Shown here in pieces: positions 17,235-25,816 of a stretch of DNA of 64,000 bases. This DNA comes from Pseudomonas fulva NBRC 16637 = DSM 17717. GTDB taxonomy: Bacteria; Pseudomonadota; Gammaproteobacteria; Pseudomonadales; Pseudomonadaceae. Every line of letters begins with the position of its first letter. The first letter of the stretch is position 1. The stretch lies in NCBI RefSeq assembly GCF_000730565.1, contig NZ_BBIQ01000016.1, forward strand, positions 1 to 64,000, written 5' to 3'. A model generated the notes under the pieces. It was not told the origin of the DNA. It ran no database searches and saw only the letters and a list, made by a program, of their open reading frames with translations. The position numbers were made by a program, and so were the translations under genes.

Positions 17235-19646
17235 TTACTCGGCGAGTTTGTAGGCGATGATGTAGTCGCCCATCTTGGTGCCCAGCGAGCCGTGGCCACC
17301 GGCCACGATGAGCACGTACTGCTTGCCGTCCTTGCCGGTATAGGTCATTGGCGTGGCCTGGCCGCCTGCTGGCAGGCGGGCTTTCCACAATTCCTTGCCG
17401 TTGTTGACGTCATAGGCGCGCAGGTACTGGTCCAGCGTACCGCTCAGGAAGCCTACGCCGCCGGCGGTGACGATCGAGCCGCCCATGCTGGGTACCCCAA
17501 CCGGCAGGCCGATTGGGACCGGCGTGCTGTCGCGGGTAGTGCCGTTCTTGTGCTTCCAGACCACCTTGTTGGTGAACAGGTCGATGGCGGCCACATAGCC
17601 CCAGGCAGGCGCCTGGCACGGCACGCCCAGCGGCGACATGAACGGGTGCATGGTGACGGCATAGGGTGCACCGGTGTTCGGTTGCACGCCGCTGGTCTCG
17701 CTCTCGCGCTTGCTACCGTCCGCAACCTGCTCACGGGGGATCATCTTGGAGACGAACGCCATGTAGTTGGGCGATGTGAACAGCAGTTGACGTACCGGAT
17801 CGACCGAGACGCTGCCCCAGTTGAACACACCCACGTTGCCTGGGTAGATCAGCGAACCCTGCTCCGATGGCGGGGTGTACTGGCCTTCGTAGCGCAGCTC
17901 GCGGAACTGGATGCGGCACAGCATCTGGTCGAACGGCGTGGCGCCCCACATGGCCTGTTCGGTCAGCTCAGGGCCGAGCAGGTTGAGGTCCGAACGGGCC
18001 TGGGTCGGCGAGGTGTGATCGCCCTTGACCGCGCCTTGCGGGGTCGGGATTTCACGGATCGGCACGATCGGCGTACCGTCACGACGGTCCAGCACGTACA
18101 GGCTGCCCTGTTTGGTCGGCACGATGACCGCAGGCTTGACGCCATCGTCGGTCTTCAGGGAGACCAAGGTAGGCTGGCTGCCCACGTCCATGTCCCATAG
18201 GTCATGGTGGGTGAACTGGTAGTTCCAGCGGGCCTTGCCGGTCGCCAGGTCCAGGGCGACGACACCGGCGCTGTATTTCTCGGCGCCTGGCGTGCGGTCA
18301 GCACCCCATTGGTCCGGCGTCTGGTTGCCCAGTGGCAGGTAGATCATGCCCAGGTCTTCGTCGACGCTGGCAATCGACCACATGTTGGCCGAGTTGCGGC
18401 TGTACATCTTGCCCGGTGCCAGTGGCGCGGTGTCGTCCGGGTTGTTGCTGTCCCAGTTCCACACCAGGCGGCCGTCGTGTACGTCGTATGCGCGGATCAC
18501 GCCAGACGGCTCGCTGGTCGACTCGTTGTCGGTCACGTGACCGCCAATGATCACCAGGTCGCGCGTGATGGCCACAGGCGACGTGGAGTAGTAGCCACCT
18601 GGCGTGAATGGCCCAAGGCCGGTGGTCAGGTCGACACTGCCCTGGTTGGCAAAGCCTTCGCAGACCTTGCCGTTGTCGGCATTGATGGCGATCAGGCGCG
18701 CGTCGGCAGTTGGCAGATAAAGACGGCGCGGGCAGGCCTGAGCCACGGCCTTGCCAGCATCGCTGATGGTCGGGGCAGGGCTGCCGTCACGGCTTACGTA
18801 GCGGTTTTCGTCATAGTACGAAACGCCACGGCACGTCATGTGGGCGAAACCCTTGAAGGTGCCCACCGGGCTCTTGATCTGCGGGTCATAACGCCAGATT
18901 TCAGCACCGGTGTCCGGGTCCAAGGCCAGCACGCGGCTGTGGGCGGTGCAGGCATAGAGCATGCCGTTGGCTTTGAGCGGCGTGTTTTCGTTGGTCAGTT
19001 CCACCGGGTCGTTGTCACTGGGCAAGTCGCCGGTGCGGATACGCCAGGCCTCTTCAAGGCGGTAGGCGTTTTGCGCGGTGATCTGGCGCAGCGGCGAGTA
19101 ACGGTCGCCGTGCTCGGTGCGGCCGTAGGCATGCCACTCGCCGTCGGGCATGGCCGGGGCGGTGCTGGCCATTTCGCTGGTGTCGCGACCCAGTTCGCCA
19201 TACACCTCACCGGGGTGGGTGAACTGACTGGCGACGGCGCAGGCACCCGATGCCACCACGGCAACGGTGAGCAGGGCCGTGTTGGCTTTGCTGGCTGGCC
19301 CGATCAACGGACGGCGCGACCAAGGCAGCAACAGCACTACACCGATGGCGAACCAGATGGCCAGACGCGGTACCAGTTGCCACCAGTCCAGGCCCACTTC
19401 GAGCAGTGCCCAGACCGTGCTGCCCAGCAACACGACGGCGTAGACACCCAGGCCGATGCGGCGCTGGGCCAGCAGGAGGGCGCCAGACACGGCAAACCCG
19501 ATGCCGGCGATCAGGTAATACAGCGACCCGCCCAGCTGACTGAGCTTGATGCCACCGGCCAGCAGTGCCAGCCCCATCAACAACAGCAGGACGCCGATCA
19601 GGCGGGGTAGCCAGCGGCTTCCCTTGTTGGCACCTTCAGTGCTCAT
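17235..19646 (-). CDS. gcd: Membrane-bound PQQ-dependent glucose dehydrogenase
   Basis: Oxidises glucose to glucono-1,5-lactone in the periplasm and passes electrons to ubiquinone; this is the first step of the direct oxidative glucose route of pseudomonads. 803 residues. Five N-terminal membrane helices lie within residues 14-141. The periplasmic PQQ beta-propeller domain follows (DGEWHAYGRTEHGDRYSPL near residue 168, TWRCDP-like EIWRYDPQIKSPVG, SANMWSIASVDEDLGMIYLP and C-terminal QYVLIVAGGHGSLGTKMGDY). It needs PQQ, whose synthesis genes are not in the window. It is 27 bases downstream of oprB, so the porin and the dehydrogenase probably share a transcript. Confidence 0.97.
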   Translation of the reverse strand: MSTEGANKGSRWLPRLIGVLLLLMGLALLAGGIKLSQLGGSLYYLIAGIGFAVSGALLLAQRRIGLGVYAVVLLGSTVWALLEVGLDWWQLVPRLAIWFAIGVVLLLPWSRRPLIGPASKANTALLTVAVVASGACAVASQFTHPGEVYGELGRDTSEMASTAPAMPDGEWHAYGRTEHGDRYSPLRQITAQNAYRLEEAWRIRTGDLPSDNDPVELTNENTPLKANGMLYACTAHSRVLALDPDTGAEIWRYDPQIKSPVGTFKGFAHMTCRGVSYYDENRYVSRDGSPAPTISDAGKAVAQACPRRLYLPTADARLIAINADNGKVCEGFANQGSVDLTTGLGPFTPGGYYSTSPVAITRDLVIIGGHVTDNESTSEPSGVIRAYDVHDGRLVWNWDSNNPDDTAPLAPGKMYSRNSANMWSIASVDEDLGMIYLPLGNQTPDQWGADRTPGAEKYSAGVVALDLATGKARWNYQFTHHDLWDMDVGSQPTLVSLKTDDGVKPAVIVPTKQGSLYVLDRRDGTPIVPIREIPTPQGAVKGDHTSPTQARSDLNLLGPELTEQAMWGATPFDQMLCRIQFRELRYEGQYTPPSEQGSLIYPGNVGVFNWGSVSVDPVRQLLFTSPNYMAFVSKMIPREQVADGSKRESETSGVQPNTGAPYAVTMHPFMSPLGVPCQAPAWGYVAAIDLFTNKVVWKHKNGTTRDSTPVPIGLPVGVPSMGGSIVTAGGVGFLSGTLDQYLRAYDVNNGKELWKARLPAGGQATPMTYTGKDGKQYVLIVAGGHGSLGTKMGDYIIAYKLAE

Positions 19647-19673
19647 CGCATGTTCTCCGTTTGATATGTGTTT

Positions 19674-21008
19674 TTAGAAAGTGCTCTGGATTTTCAAGCC
19701 GCCGACCAGGGCGTTGTCGACCTGCGACACGCCGCCGGGGTGGCGGATGTATTGCAGGTTCGGTCGCACCGTGAGCCAGTCGGCCAGGTGAATGCCGTAG
19801 TACAGCTCGGCGCTGTATTCGGTGTCCTGTACTGGCAGGAAGCCAGGGTTGTCATAGTCGTAAAGCCCCGCGGCCTGGTTGGCCAGCCGGGCATTCTTGC
19901 GATAGGCCGGGTTGACATGCACACGGGCGACTGCAAGGCCGATGTCGTCCTTGGCCCGACTGTCGAACGGCCCTTTGAATACCAGTCCAGCCTGCACATA
20001 GTTGTCGATGGCATTGGTTTTCTTGTCATGCATCGTGGCGTTGGCGAATACGCTCAAGCCACGCGAGGCGTCCGATGCCAGCGCAGTCACCTGCTGCTGA
20101 GCGCCCAGCCACACGCCGTGCTTGCTTGAGCTGCTGCGGTAGGCGGCACCGCTGATCGCTGCCGACTGCCCGTCGCTGTCCTTGAGTACATCGCTTGCCT
20201 TGGCATTACTGTAGTAGTACCCGGCGCGATATTCCCCTTTCATGCCTTTGATACGCGGGCTCCACACCAGTTCGATTGGCATCACCGCGCCTTGGGTGCC
20301 GCTGCCGCTGAGCTTGAAGCCGTTGCCCGACTCCAGGTTGGACGGGTTCTGCTCGAACACGCCAACCTGCGCGAAGAGGCTGTCGCTGAGGTTGTAGCGC
20401 ACGCGCAGGGCCCACTGGCTGACGGGCCAGTTGTACCAGATGCCACCTACCCAGTTGCCCACCTGAGAGCCACAGAAGGCCAGGTTTTGGAAGTCGCAGG
20501 GGAAGCTGTTGAAGTCTTCACCTTCGCCAAAGCGGCCAAACTTGACGTCCAGCGCGCCGTCGAAATATTTCTGCTTGACCCACAGCTGCGTCAGGCGCCA
20601 GGTCTGACCGCGGCCCCACACTTCCTGCGCCGAGGTGAAGCCACCGACGCGGGGGTCATTGATGCGGTCGTTGCTGATGTTCTGGCCATGGCGCTCGGTG
20701 ACCGTGAGCTGGAACTCGGCGTCGCGCCAGCCGAAGATCTTTTCCAGGTCCATGTGGCTGCCGAAGGTGAACTGGTCACTGTAGCGGGCCGTGCGGTTGT
20801 GGTCGTAGCCACCGCGCAGGTTGCTGCCCATTTCGCCTGTGTAGCCCAAGGTGAAGTCATAACCTTGGTCGAGCAAGGCGGTACGGTGCCCGGCCCAATC
20901 ACCGAACATCCAGGGAGAGTCACTGGCAAACGGCTCGTTGGCGTAGGCTGCGTTGGCCATGGCCGCTAGGGCGAAGCCGAGGTAGCAGGATTTTGGCAGT
21001 TGAAGCAT
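19674..21008 (-). CDS. oprB: Carbohydrate-selective porin OprB
   Basis: Outer-membrane beta-barrel porin of 444 residues admitting glucose and other sugars to the periplasm. An N-terminal signal peptide (LGFALAAMANAAYA) is followed by the OprB landmarks SPWMFGDWAGHRTALLDQGYD, AQEVWGRGQTWRLTQLWVKQ and a C-terminal phenylalanine (KIQSTF) typical of outer-membrane barrels. Two cysteines in FPCDFQNLAFCG may form a loop disulphide. It lies directly upstream of gcd, which fits a sugar-uptake/oxidation unit. An inverted-repeat operator-like sequence lies upstream of its start. Confidence 0.95.
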   Translation of the reverse strand: MLQLPKSCYLGFALAAMANAAYANEPFASDSPWMFGDWAGHRTALLDQGYDFTLGYTGEMGSNLRGGYDHNRTARYSDQFTFGSHMDLEKIFGWRDAEFQLTVTERHGQNISNDRINDPRVGGFTSAQEVWGRGQTWRLTQLWVKQKYFDGALDVKFGRFGEGEDFNSFPCDFQNLAFCGSQVGNWVGGIWYNWPVSQWALRVRYNLSDSLFAQVGVFEQNPSNLESGNGFKLSGSGTQGAVMPIELVWSPRIKGMKGEYRAGYYYSNAKASDVLKDSDGQSAAISGAAYRSSSSKHGVWLGAQQQVTALASDASRGLSVFANATMHDKKTNAIDNYVQAGLVFKGPFDSRAKDDIGLAVARVHVNPAYRKNARLANQAAGLYDYDNPGFLPVQDTEYSAELYYGIHLADWLTVRPNLQYIRHPGGVSQVDNALVGGLKIQSTF

Positions 21009-21171
21009 GAGGTAGCGCTGTCTTCTGATTGTTGGAAAAACGGCAAGCGCATCGACAGGCAGGCCCTGGCAATGGGTTGACGAAGGGGGTAAATGGGTGA
21101 AGCGATTCAGCTTGGGGCGGGGAGGATATAGGGTAAAGCGTGGGAAAAAAAGACAAAATGTCGCAGTGCAT

Positions 21172-21190
21172 TGTTACCCTTTGGGTAACA
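21172..21190. promoter_or_regulatory. Operator-like inverted repeat upstream of oprB
   Basis: TGTTACCC-TTT-GGGTAACA is a perfect 8-bp inverted repeat 164 bases upstream of the oprB ATG. A further TGTTACCC occurs at 21221-21228. The half-site TGTTACC resembles LacI-type gluconate repressor half-sites, but the 3-base spacer is unusual for that class. The binding protein is unknown. Confidence 0.45.
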
Positions 21191-21200
21191 GTGCACTCAA

Positions 21201-21221
21201 ATGGGGCGCGTGGCGCCCCAT
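21201..21221 (-). terminator. Hairpin after the TonB receptor gene
   Basis: ATGGGGCGC-GTG-GCGCCCCAT forms a perfect 9-bp stem between the receptor stop and oprB. Only TTT follows on the minus strand, so termination may be partial. Confidence 0.5.
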
Positions 21222-21248
21222 GTTACCCGTCGTGGCAGGCGGGCTACC

Positions 21249-23294
21249 TCAGAAGGTAGTGCGCAGGCCTACTTCCACGCTACGCCCCGGGGCCGGTGCG
21301 ATATCACGCAGGATCGAGCTGGCATAACGCACCGTCTGATCCGTCAGGTTCTCACCCCGCACGAACGCCAGCCACTGGCTGTGGCCCACGTCGAACCGAT
21401 AGCCCACGCTGGCGCCCAGGGTGGTATACCCATCGGTGCGGGTTTCATTGGCCGGTTTGCGGTGTTGAGCGGCGGCATGCTCAACGTCCACTCGCGCCTG
21501 CCAGCGGTCGAGCTCCCAGACCAGGCCGCTGTTCAGGCGCAGCGGGGCGATTCGTGGCAGGGGCTCGCCGGAATCGAGGTTCTTGGCCCTGGTGTAGTCA
21601 CCCGACAATTCGAGCGCAAAGCTGCCATAGCGGTTCTGCGCCAGCTGCCACCGGTCTTGCGCCTCGATGCCGTAGAACCGGGCCCGAACACCTTGGTACT
21701 GGTATTCGGGAATGCCGTCGTGGTCATGGTCGTGGTCATGATCTTCGCCTTCATGATCATGATCGTGACCATCGCGCAGGTTGCCGGTGCCGATCAGGCC
21801 GATATAGTTGCGAAAATGGCTGTAGAAAACGCCCACGCTGCCTTTGTGCGTGCCGTTGTCAAAGCGCAGTGCCAGATCGCCCGAAACTGCCTTTTCCTTG
21901 TTCAGGCTGGCATCGCCCACTTCATAGGCGCCGGTAGCCACATGTGCGCCGTTGGCATAGAGCTCATAGAAGGTCGGCGCCCGCTCGGTGTAGCCCAGGT
22001 TGGCGGCGAGCGACCAGATCGGGTCCAGTTGGTACACGGCACCTGACGACAGACTGAAGGCGTTGAAGCTGCTGGCGCTGTCGGCGTCTGCGAACTGCGC
22101 GTTGCCCTTGCCGTCCGGGTCGACGCGGGTGTGCTCCATCCGTGCCCCGAGGCTCAAATCCAGCCGGTCAGTGGCGTGCCATTGCTCCAGCAGGAACAGT
22201 GCAAAGCTGTCGGTATCGGTATGCGGCACGAACGCTTCTTCGCCCAGCGCTGAGAATTCGTTCCGGCTGACCTGCGCTCCCAGCACCCCTTCCACGGGAC
22301 CCAAGGGTTGGTGGCGGGCCTCGACACGGGCTTCATAGCCCTTGTTCTTGAACGTGGTATGAACTTCGCCTTCTTCGATCTCACGATGTTGGTAATCGGT
22401 ATACCCGGCATCGAGCTTCACCGAGCTGAACGGGCCGTCCAGGTCGCTAAACTGCGAGGCGAAGGCATAGTGGTCCTGCTCCATGTCCAGCCGAACGCCG
22501 GGCTCAGTCACCGAACCGTAGTTGCTGTCATAACGGCTGTAGGACAGGCCGGCATAACCGTGGTCCCAGTGGTAGGCACCGCCCAGTGCGCCGCCGTCCT
22601 GGCGGCCGTCGCTGTTTTCCAGGCGATGCTTGCTGCCGGGTGCATCGGCATCGCGGACCTGGGCGCTGCGTGCAAAGCCTGGGATGCGCAAATCATTGTA
22701 CTGACGGGCGTTGGCATCCACGTGCAGGGCGAAGGCACCGTTGCCGGCCTCCAGCTTGCCGGCACTGCTGCGTGTGGTGTCGGCGCCACCGTAGCGCAGC
22801 TCGCCGGCGCCCTGGATGCCGTCGATAGGGGTATCGGGAATGCGGTTGTCGAACGTGTTCACCACGCCGCCAATGGCGTTGCCGCCATAGAGCAGGGCAG
22901 CGGGGCCCCGGACGATTTCGATGCGTTCGACAGTGACGGGGTCAAGGGGCACGGCGTGGTCGTAGGACAACGACGAGGCATCCAGCGCGCCGACGCCATT
23001 GCGCAGCAGGCGGATGCGATCCCCGTCCAGGCCTCGAATGATTGGGCGGCTCGCCCCTGGCCCGAACCAGGTGGAGGCCACACCTGGCTGTCGGTTCAGG
23101 GTTTCCCCCAGGCTGCTGTGCTGTTGTTGCAGCAGGTCAGTGCCTTCCAGCACCGTGCTGGGGCTGGCCAACTGGGCGCTGCCCAGCGGGTTGGCAGTGA
23201 TGACCTGAGGCGAGAGTTCAACCCCCTGGCTGTTTGAGGTAACCATGCAAAGTGCTAGTGCGAGGGGAGAAAGGCGAAGCGGTGAGTGCACCAT
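21249..23294 (-). CDS. TonB-dependent receptor, ZnuD-like (zinc uptake)
   Basis: Outer-membrane receptor of 681 residues. The start at 23294 (MVHSPLRLSPLALALCM) gives a signal peptide; an upstream in-frame start would destroy it. The plug domain has GETLNRQPGV, RPIIRGLDGDRIRLL and VERIEIVRGPAALLYGGNAIGG. The barrel ends in a terminal Phe (VEVGLRTTF). A striking extracellular-loop insert rich in His-Asp pairs (about residues 507-526, e.g. HDHDHDHDG) indicates divalent metal capture, as in ZnuD-type receptors. A near-perfect Zur box overlaps the promoter. I infer zinc transport; a copper or nickel role is a weaker alternative. Confidence 0.9.
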   Translation of the reverse strand: MVHSPLRLSPLALALCMVTSNSQGVELSPQVITANPLGSAQLASPSTVLEGTDLLQQQHSSLGETLNRQPGVASTWFGPGASRPIIRGLDGDRIRLLRNGVGALDASSLSYDHAVPLDPVTVERIEIVRGPAALLYGGNAIGGVVNTFDNRIPDTPIDGIQGAGELRYGGADTTRSSAGKLEAGNGAFALHVDANARQYNDLRIPGFARSAQVRDADAPGSKHRLENSDGRQDGGALGGAYHWDHGYAGLSYSRYDSNYGSVTEPGVRLDMEQDHYAFASQFSDLDGPFSSVKLDAGYTDYQHREIEEGEVHTTFKNKGYEARVEARHQPLGPVEGVLGAQVSRNEFSALGEEAFVPHTDTDSFALFLLEQWHATDRLDLSLGARMEHTRVDPDGKGNAQFADADSASSFNAFSLSSGAVYQLDPIWSLAANLGYTERAPTFYELYANGAHVATGAYEVGDASLNKEKAVSGDLALRFDNGTHKGSVGVFYSHFRNYIGLIGTGNLRDGHDHDHEGEDHDHDHDHDGIPEYQYQGVRARFYGIEAQDRWQLAQNRYGSFALELSGDYTRAKNLDSGEPLPRIAPLRLNSGLVWELDRWQARVDVEHAAAQHRKPANETRTDGYTTLGASVGYRFDVGHSQWLAFVRGENLTDQTVRYASSILRDIAPAPGRSVEVGLRTTF

Positions 23295-23322
23295 GAGCGG
23301 TAGCGGTCCTTGGCAGAGATGT

Positions 23323-23345
23323 TTATTGTTACAATATAACATCTC
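23323..23345. promoter_or_regulatory. Zur box upstream of the ZnuD-like receptor
   Basis: The core TGTTACAATATAACA (23327-23341) matches the Zur palindrome TGTTATAnTATAACA at all but one position. It lies about 30 bases upstream of the receptor ATG, where a bound repressor would block transcription. An outer inverted repeat GAGATGTT...AACATCTC (23316-23345) surrounds it. Confidence 0.8.
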
Positions 23346-23454
23346 TATTTCAGCATAGCCTTGCCGCACGCCGCCAGCCTTATTTGTCCCGTGCAGGGTG
23401 CGCGACGATGCCTGCACTGGTGTAAGGTGCGCATCTTTGTACCGGAGCCTTGGC

Positions 23455-23676
23455 ATGAGCACTGCCCAACACAACGCGCTGCACGGCAAGACCCTCGAGC
23501 AGATCCTGACCGAGCTGGTCGCCCACTATCAATGGCAGGGGCTGGCCGAACGCATCGATGTGCGCTGCTTCAAGAGCAACCCGACGGTCAAGTCGAGCCT
23601 TACCTTCCTGCGCAAGACCCCGTGGGCCCGCGAGAAGGTCGAGCAGCTGTACATCAAGCTGCAGCGCCAGGCCTGA
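23455..23676 (+). CDS. VF530 family (DUF2132) small DNA-binding-like protein
   Basis: 73 residues. The sequence from LHGKTLEQILTELVAHYQW through NPTVKSSLTFLRKTPWAR belongs to the VF530/DUF2132 family, small helical proteins with a proposed DNA-binding fold and no established cellular role. The ATG at 23455 follows GGAG at 23444-23447. It is divergent from the Zur-controlled receptor, so the 160-base spacer serves both. The next gene starts one base after its stop, so both are probably cotranscribed. Confidence 0.88.
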   Translation: MSTAQHNALHGKTLEQILTELVAHYQWQGLAERIDVRCFKSNPTVKSSLTFLRKTPWAREKVEQLYIKLQRQA

Positions 23677-23677
23677 C

Positions 23678-24301
23678 ATGCAGCGTCACCCGTGGTTGAG
23701 CACCATGGCCATGCTGGGCTGGCTAGGCCTGAGCGTGCAGGTATACCTGGTGCTCTGGGGGCGATGGCAGGAGCAGGCGAGCCTGATAGGTGGACTGATC
23801 AACGTGTTCGGCTACTTCACGGTGCTGACCAATACGCTGGTGGCCACTGTCCTGAGCTATGCCGCATTTGGCCGGGAAGGGGCGAGCAGGCGCTTTTTCC
23901 TGTCTCCTGTGGTCAGCTCGGCGGTGGCGGCGAGCATCGTGCTGGTGGCGCTGGCGTATAGCCTGTTGTTGCGCCATCTGTGGCAGCCCGAGGGTTGGCA
24001 ATGGCTGGCAGACGAGCTGTTGCATGACGTCATGCCAGCGCTTTACGCCTTGTACTGGTGGTTCGAGGTGCCCAAGGGCCGATTGCGGCTGCACCACCTG
24101 GGGCTATGGGCGTTCTATCCTGCCGCCTATTTCGCCTACGCGTTGTGGCGTGGCAGTGAGATTGGCGTCTACGCCTATCCCTTCATCGATGTTGCCACCC
24201 TGGGGTATGCCCAGGTGATGATCAATGCGCTGGGTGTGCTGGCAGGGTTCTGGGCAATCGCCGGGGTGCTGCTCATGCTTGACAGGTGGAGAGCGGGATG
24301 A
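23678..24301 (+). CDS. Pr6Pr family integral membrane protein
   Basis: 207 residues, almost entirely hydrophobic, with about six predicted membrane helices (for example MLGWLGLSVQVYLVLW, GYFTVLTNTLVATVLSYAAF, VAASIVLVALAYSLLL and LGVLAGFWAIAGVLLML). The stretches NVFGYFTVLTNTLVA and HDVMPALYALYWW are typical of the Pr6Pr/FAR-17a-like membrane family. No biochemical role is established. It begins one base after the DUF2132 stop. It converges on the siderophore-interacting protein gene. Confidence 0.85.
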   Translation: MQRHPWLSTMAMLGWLGLSVQVYLVLWGRWQEQASLIGGLINVFGYFTVLTNTLVATVLSYAAFGREGASRRFFLSPVVSSAVAASIVLVALAYSLLLRHLWQPEGWQWLADELLHDVMPALYALYWWFEVPKGRLRLHHLGLWAFYPAAYFAYALWRGSEIGVYAYPFIDVATLGYAQVMINALGVLAGFWAIAGVLLMLDRWRAG

Positions 24302-24441
24302 GGCAGGGCGTGCCGTCAATCAGGCAAATCAGGCAGCCATCAAGTCTGCGCAGCACCCCAGGGATTTGAGCACCGCGACGGGCATTGCCAGGGCCGCCGC
24401 AGCCCCGTTGGCCTTGATTGACTGGCCTTGGCCATAGCCTT

Positions 24442-25203
24442 TCAGTCGTCGCTTGCTGAACCTTCGGCGCGCCAGTAGGCGGCAGCCTTGAGAGCGTCCT
24501 GCGCCACACCTTTGCTGATCAGCAATGTCTTGACCTGACGCGTCAGGTTCTTTTCCAGCGCTACCCAGGCGTACAAGGTCCCCTCGGGTAATGGCAAGGC
24601 CTCGACCGTGGCCACCAGGTCGTCCCGACCTCGTACGGACCAGGTCACGTCCACCTGAGCTTGGCTGGGCAAGGGCTGACGCTCCTGCTCATCGTGAACC
24701 TGGATGACGGCCACCACCCGTCGTCCCGCAGGCAGGGCTTCAAGACGGCGGCCAATGGCCGGCAAGGCAGTTTCGTCACCGATCAGCAGGTAGGCCTCGA
24801 AGATGTCCGGTACCACCATCGAGGCACGTGGCCCGGCGATATCCAGGGTTTGCCCCGGCGCCGCCTGCGCCGCCCAGGTCGAAGCGGGGCCATCGCCGTG
24901 CAGCACGAAGTCGATGTCCAGTTCGTTGGCTTGCAGGTCGATGCGCCGGGGGGTGTACTCACGCATGGTGGGCCGCTCGCCCCCTTCCCGATTGAGCGTG
25001 CGGGCATCAATGGCGTGCTGCTGCTCGGCAGTCTCGGCAAACAGCAGCTTGATATGGTCATCCGTGCCCAGGCTGGTGAAGCCCTGTAGCTCGGGGCCGC
25101 CCAGTGTCACGCGGCGCATGCGCGGGGTCAGGTCGGTCACACGCAGCACGTTCAGGCGGCGCTGGCGAATCTCGTGGTTGACGCGGTGGATGGCTTCACT
25201 CAT
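24442..25203 (-). CDS. Siderophore-interacting protein (FAD ferric-siderophore reductase, YqjH/ViuB type)
   Basis: 253-residue NAD(P)H:flavin-type ferric-chelate reductase that releases iron from siderophores in the cytoplasm. The FAD-binding RxYTPR motif is clear (MREYTPRRIDL near residue 88). The stretches RLNVLRVTDLTPRMRRVTL and DIAGPRASMVVPD fit the N-terminal FAD-binding family. The C-terminal reductase lobe has LLIGDETALPAIGRRLEALP. The ATG at 25203 overlaps the end of the PadR gene by 8 bases, so the two are coupled. The same regulator-reductase pairing is known as yqjI-yqjH in E. coli. Confidence 0.9.
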   Translation of the reverse strand: MSEAIHRVNHEIRQRRLNVLRVTDLTPRMRRVTLGGPELQGFTSLGTDDHIKLLFAETAEQQHAIDARTLNREGGERPTMREYTPRRIDLQANELDIDFVLHGDGPASTWAAQAAPGQTLDIAGPRASMVVPDIFEAYLLIGDETALPAIGRRLEALPAGRRVVAVIQVHDEQERQPLPSQAQVDVTWSVRGRDDLVATVEALPLPEGTLYAWVALEKNLTRQVKTLLISKGVAQDALKAAAYWRAEGSASDD

Positions 25204-25732
25204 CAGCGCTCTCCTGGTCAGGGGCATGGGGGCCGCCAGCGATGGCTTTGGCGGTCACGTTAAGCAAGTCGCGGACGCGCTCGATTTCCTCAGGTGTCCA
25301 GCGGCCATGGTGCATGTGCAAGGCGTGGCGCAGATTGCCCACGGCCTCGTGAATCTCAGCGGGGCGGTCGTGACCCCGCAGGGCATGCTTGCTGACTTCG
25401 ATACGCACGCGTAACCCGTCCAGTGCCACGGCCTGCTCGGTCAAGGCGCTGCGGCCCGTGTCGGTGATGGTGTACAGCCGCTTGCTGCCTTGAGGCTGAC
25501 CCTGGATGAGTTCGGCCTCCTCCAGGAAGTTGAGCGTGGGATAGATCACCCCTGGGCTCGGCGTATAGCTGCCATCGAAGCGTTTTTCGATTTGCCTGAT
25601 CAGGTCGTAGCCGTGTCCTGGCTGTTCGCCCAAGAGTGAGAGCAGCAGCAGTTTCAGATCGCCTGGGGCGAACACCCGAGGGCCGCGTTCGCCGCGGCCG
25701 GGTTTGCGTTCGAAGTTTTCGGAATCGCGCAT
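25196..25732 (-). CDS. PadR family repressor (YqjI-like, metal-binding tail absent)
   Basis: 178 residues. The PadR winged helix is complete: DLKLLLLSLLGEQPGHGYDL, then YTPSPGVIYPTLNFLEEAEL, which is nearly identical in character to E. coli YqjI, and a C-terminal dimerisation helix. E. coli YqjI is a nickel-responsive repressor with a long His/Cys-rich N-terminal extension. Here the preceding residues (MRDSENFERKPGRGERGPRV) contain no His or Cys, so sensing must differ. I chose ATG 25732; upstream in-frame starts would translate the operator repeats. It probably represses itself and the overlapping reductase gene. Confidence 0.88.
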   Translation of the reverse strand: MRDSENFERKPGRGERGPRVFAPGDLKLLLLSLLGEQPGHGYDLIRQIEKRFDGSYTPSPGVIYPTLNFLEEAELIQGQPQGSKRLYTITDTGRSALTEQAVALDGLRVRIEVSKHALRGHDRPAEIHEAVGNLRHALHMHHGRWTPEEIERVRDLLNVTAKAIAGGPHAPDQESADE

Positions 25733-25748
25733 GCTGGAAAGTGCCTGT

Positions 25749-25784
25749 TCAAGATATATCTCAAGATAGTACTCAAGATGTATC
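25749..25784. promoter_or_regulatory. Three 12-bp direct repeats upstream of the PadR gene
   Basis: TCAAGATATATC, TCAAGATAGTAC and TCAAGATGTATC lie head to tail 17-52 bases upstream of the PadR ATG. The first contains the perfect palindrome AGATATATCT. This is a likely PadR operator covering the promoter. Confidence 0.6.
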
Positions 25785-25816
25785 TTCGGCAAACCACAAA
25801 TGCTGATGATTCTTAT

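Noticed and set aside
18204..19610. 468-codon open frame antisense to gcd
   Set aside because: Shadow frame over the membrane and propeller regions of gcd, without family similarity.
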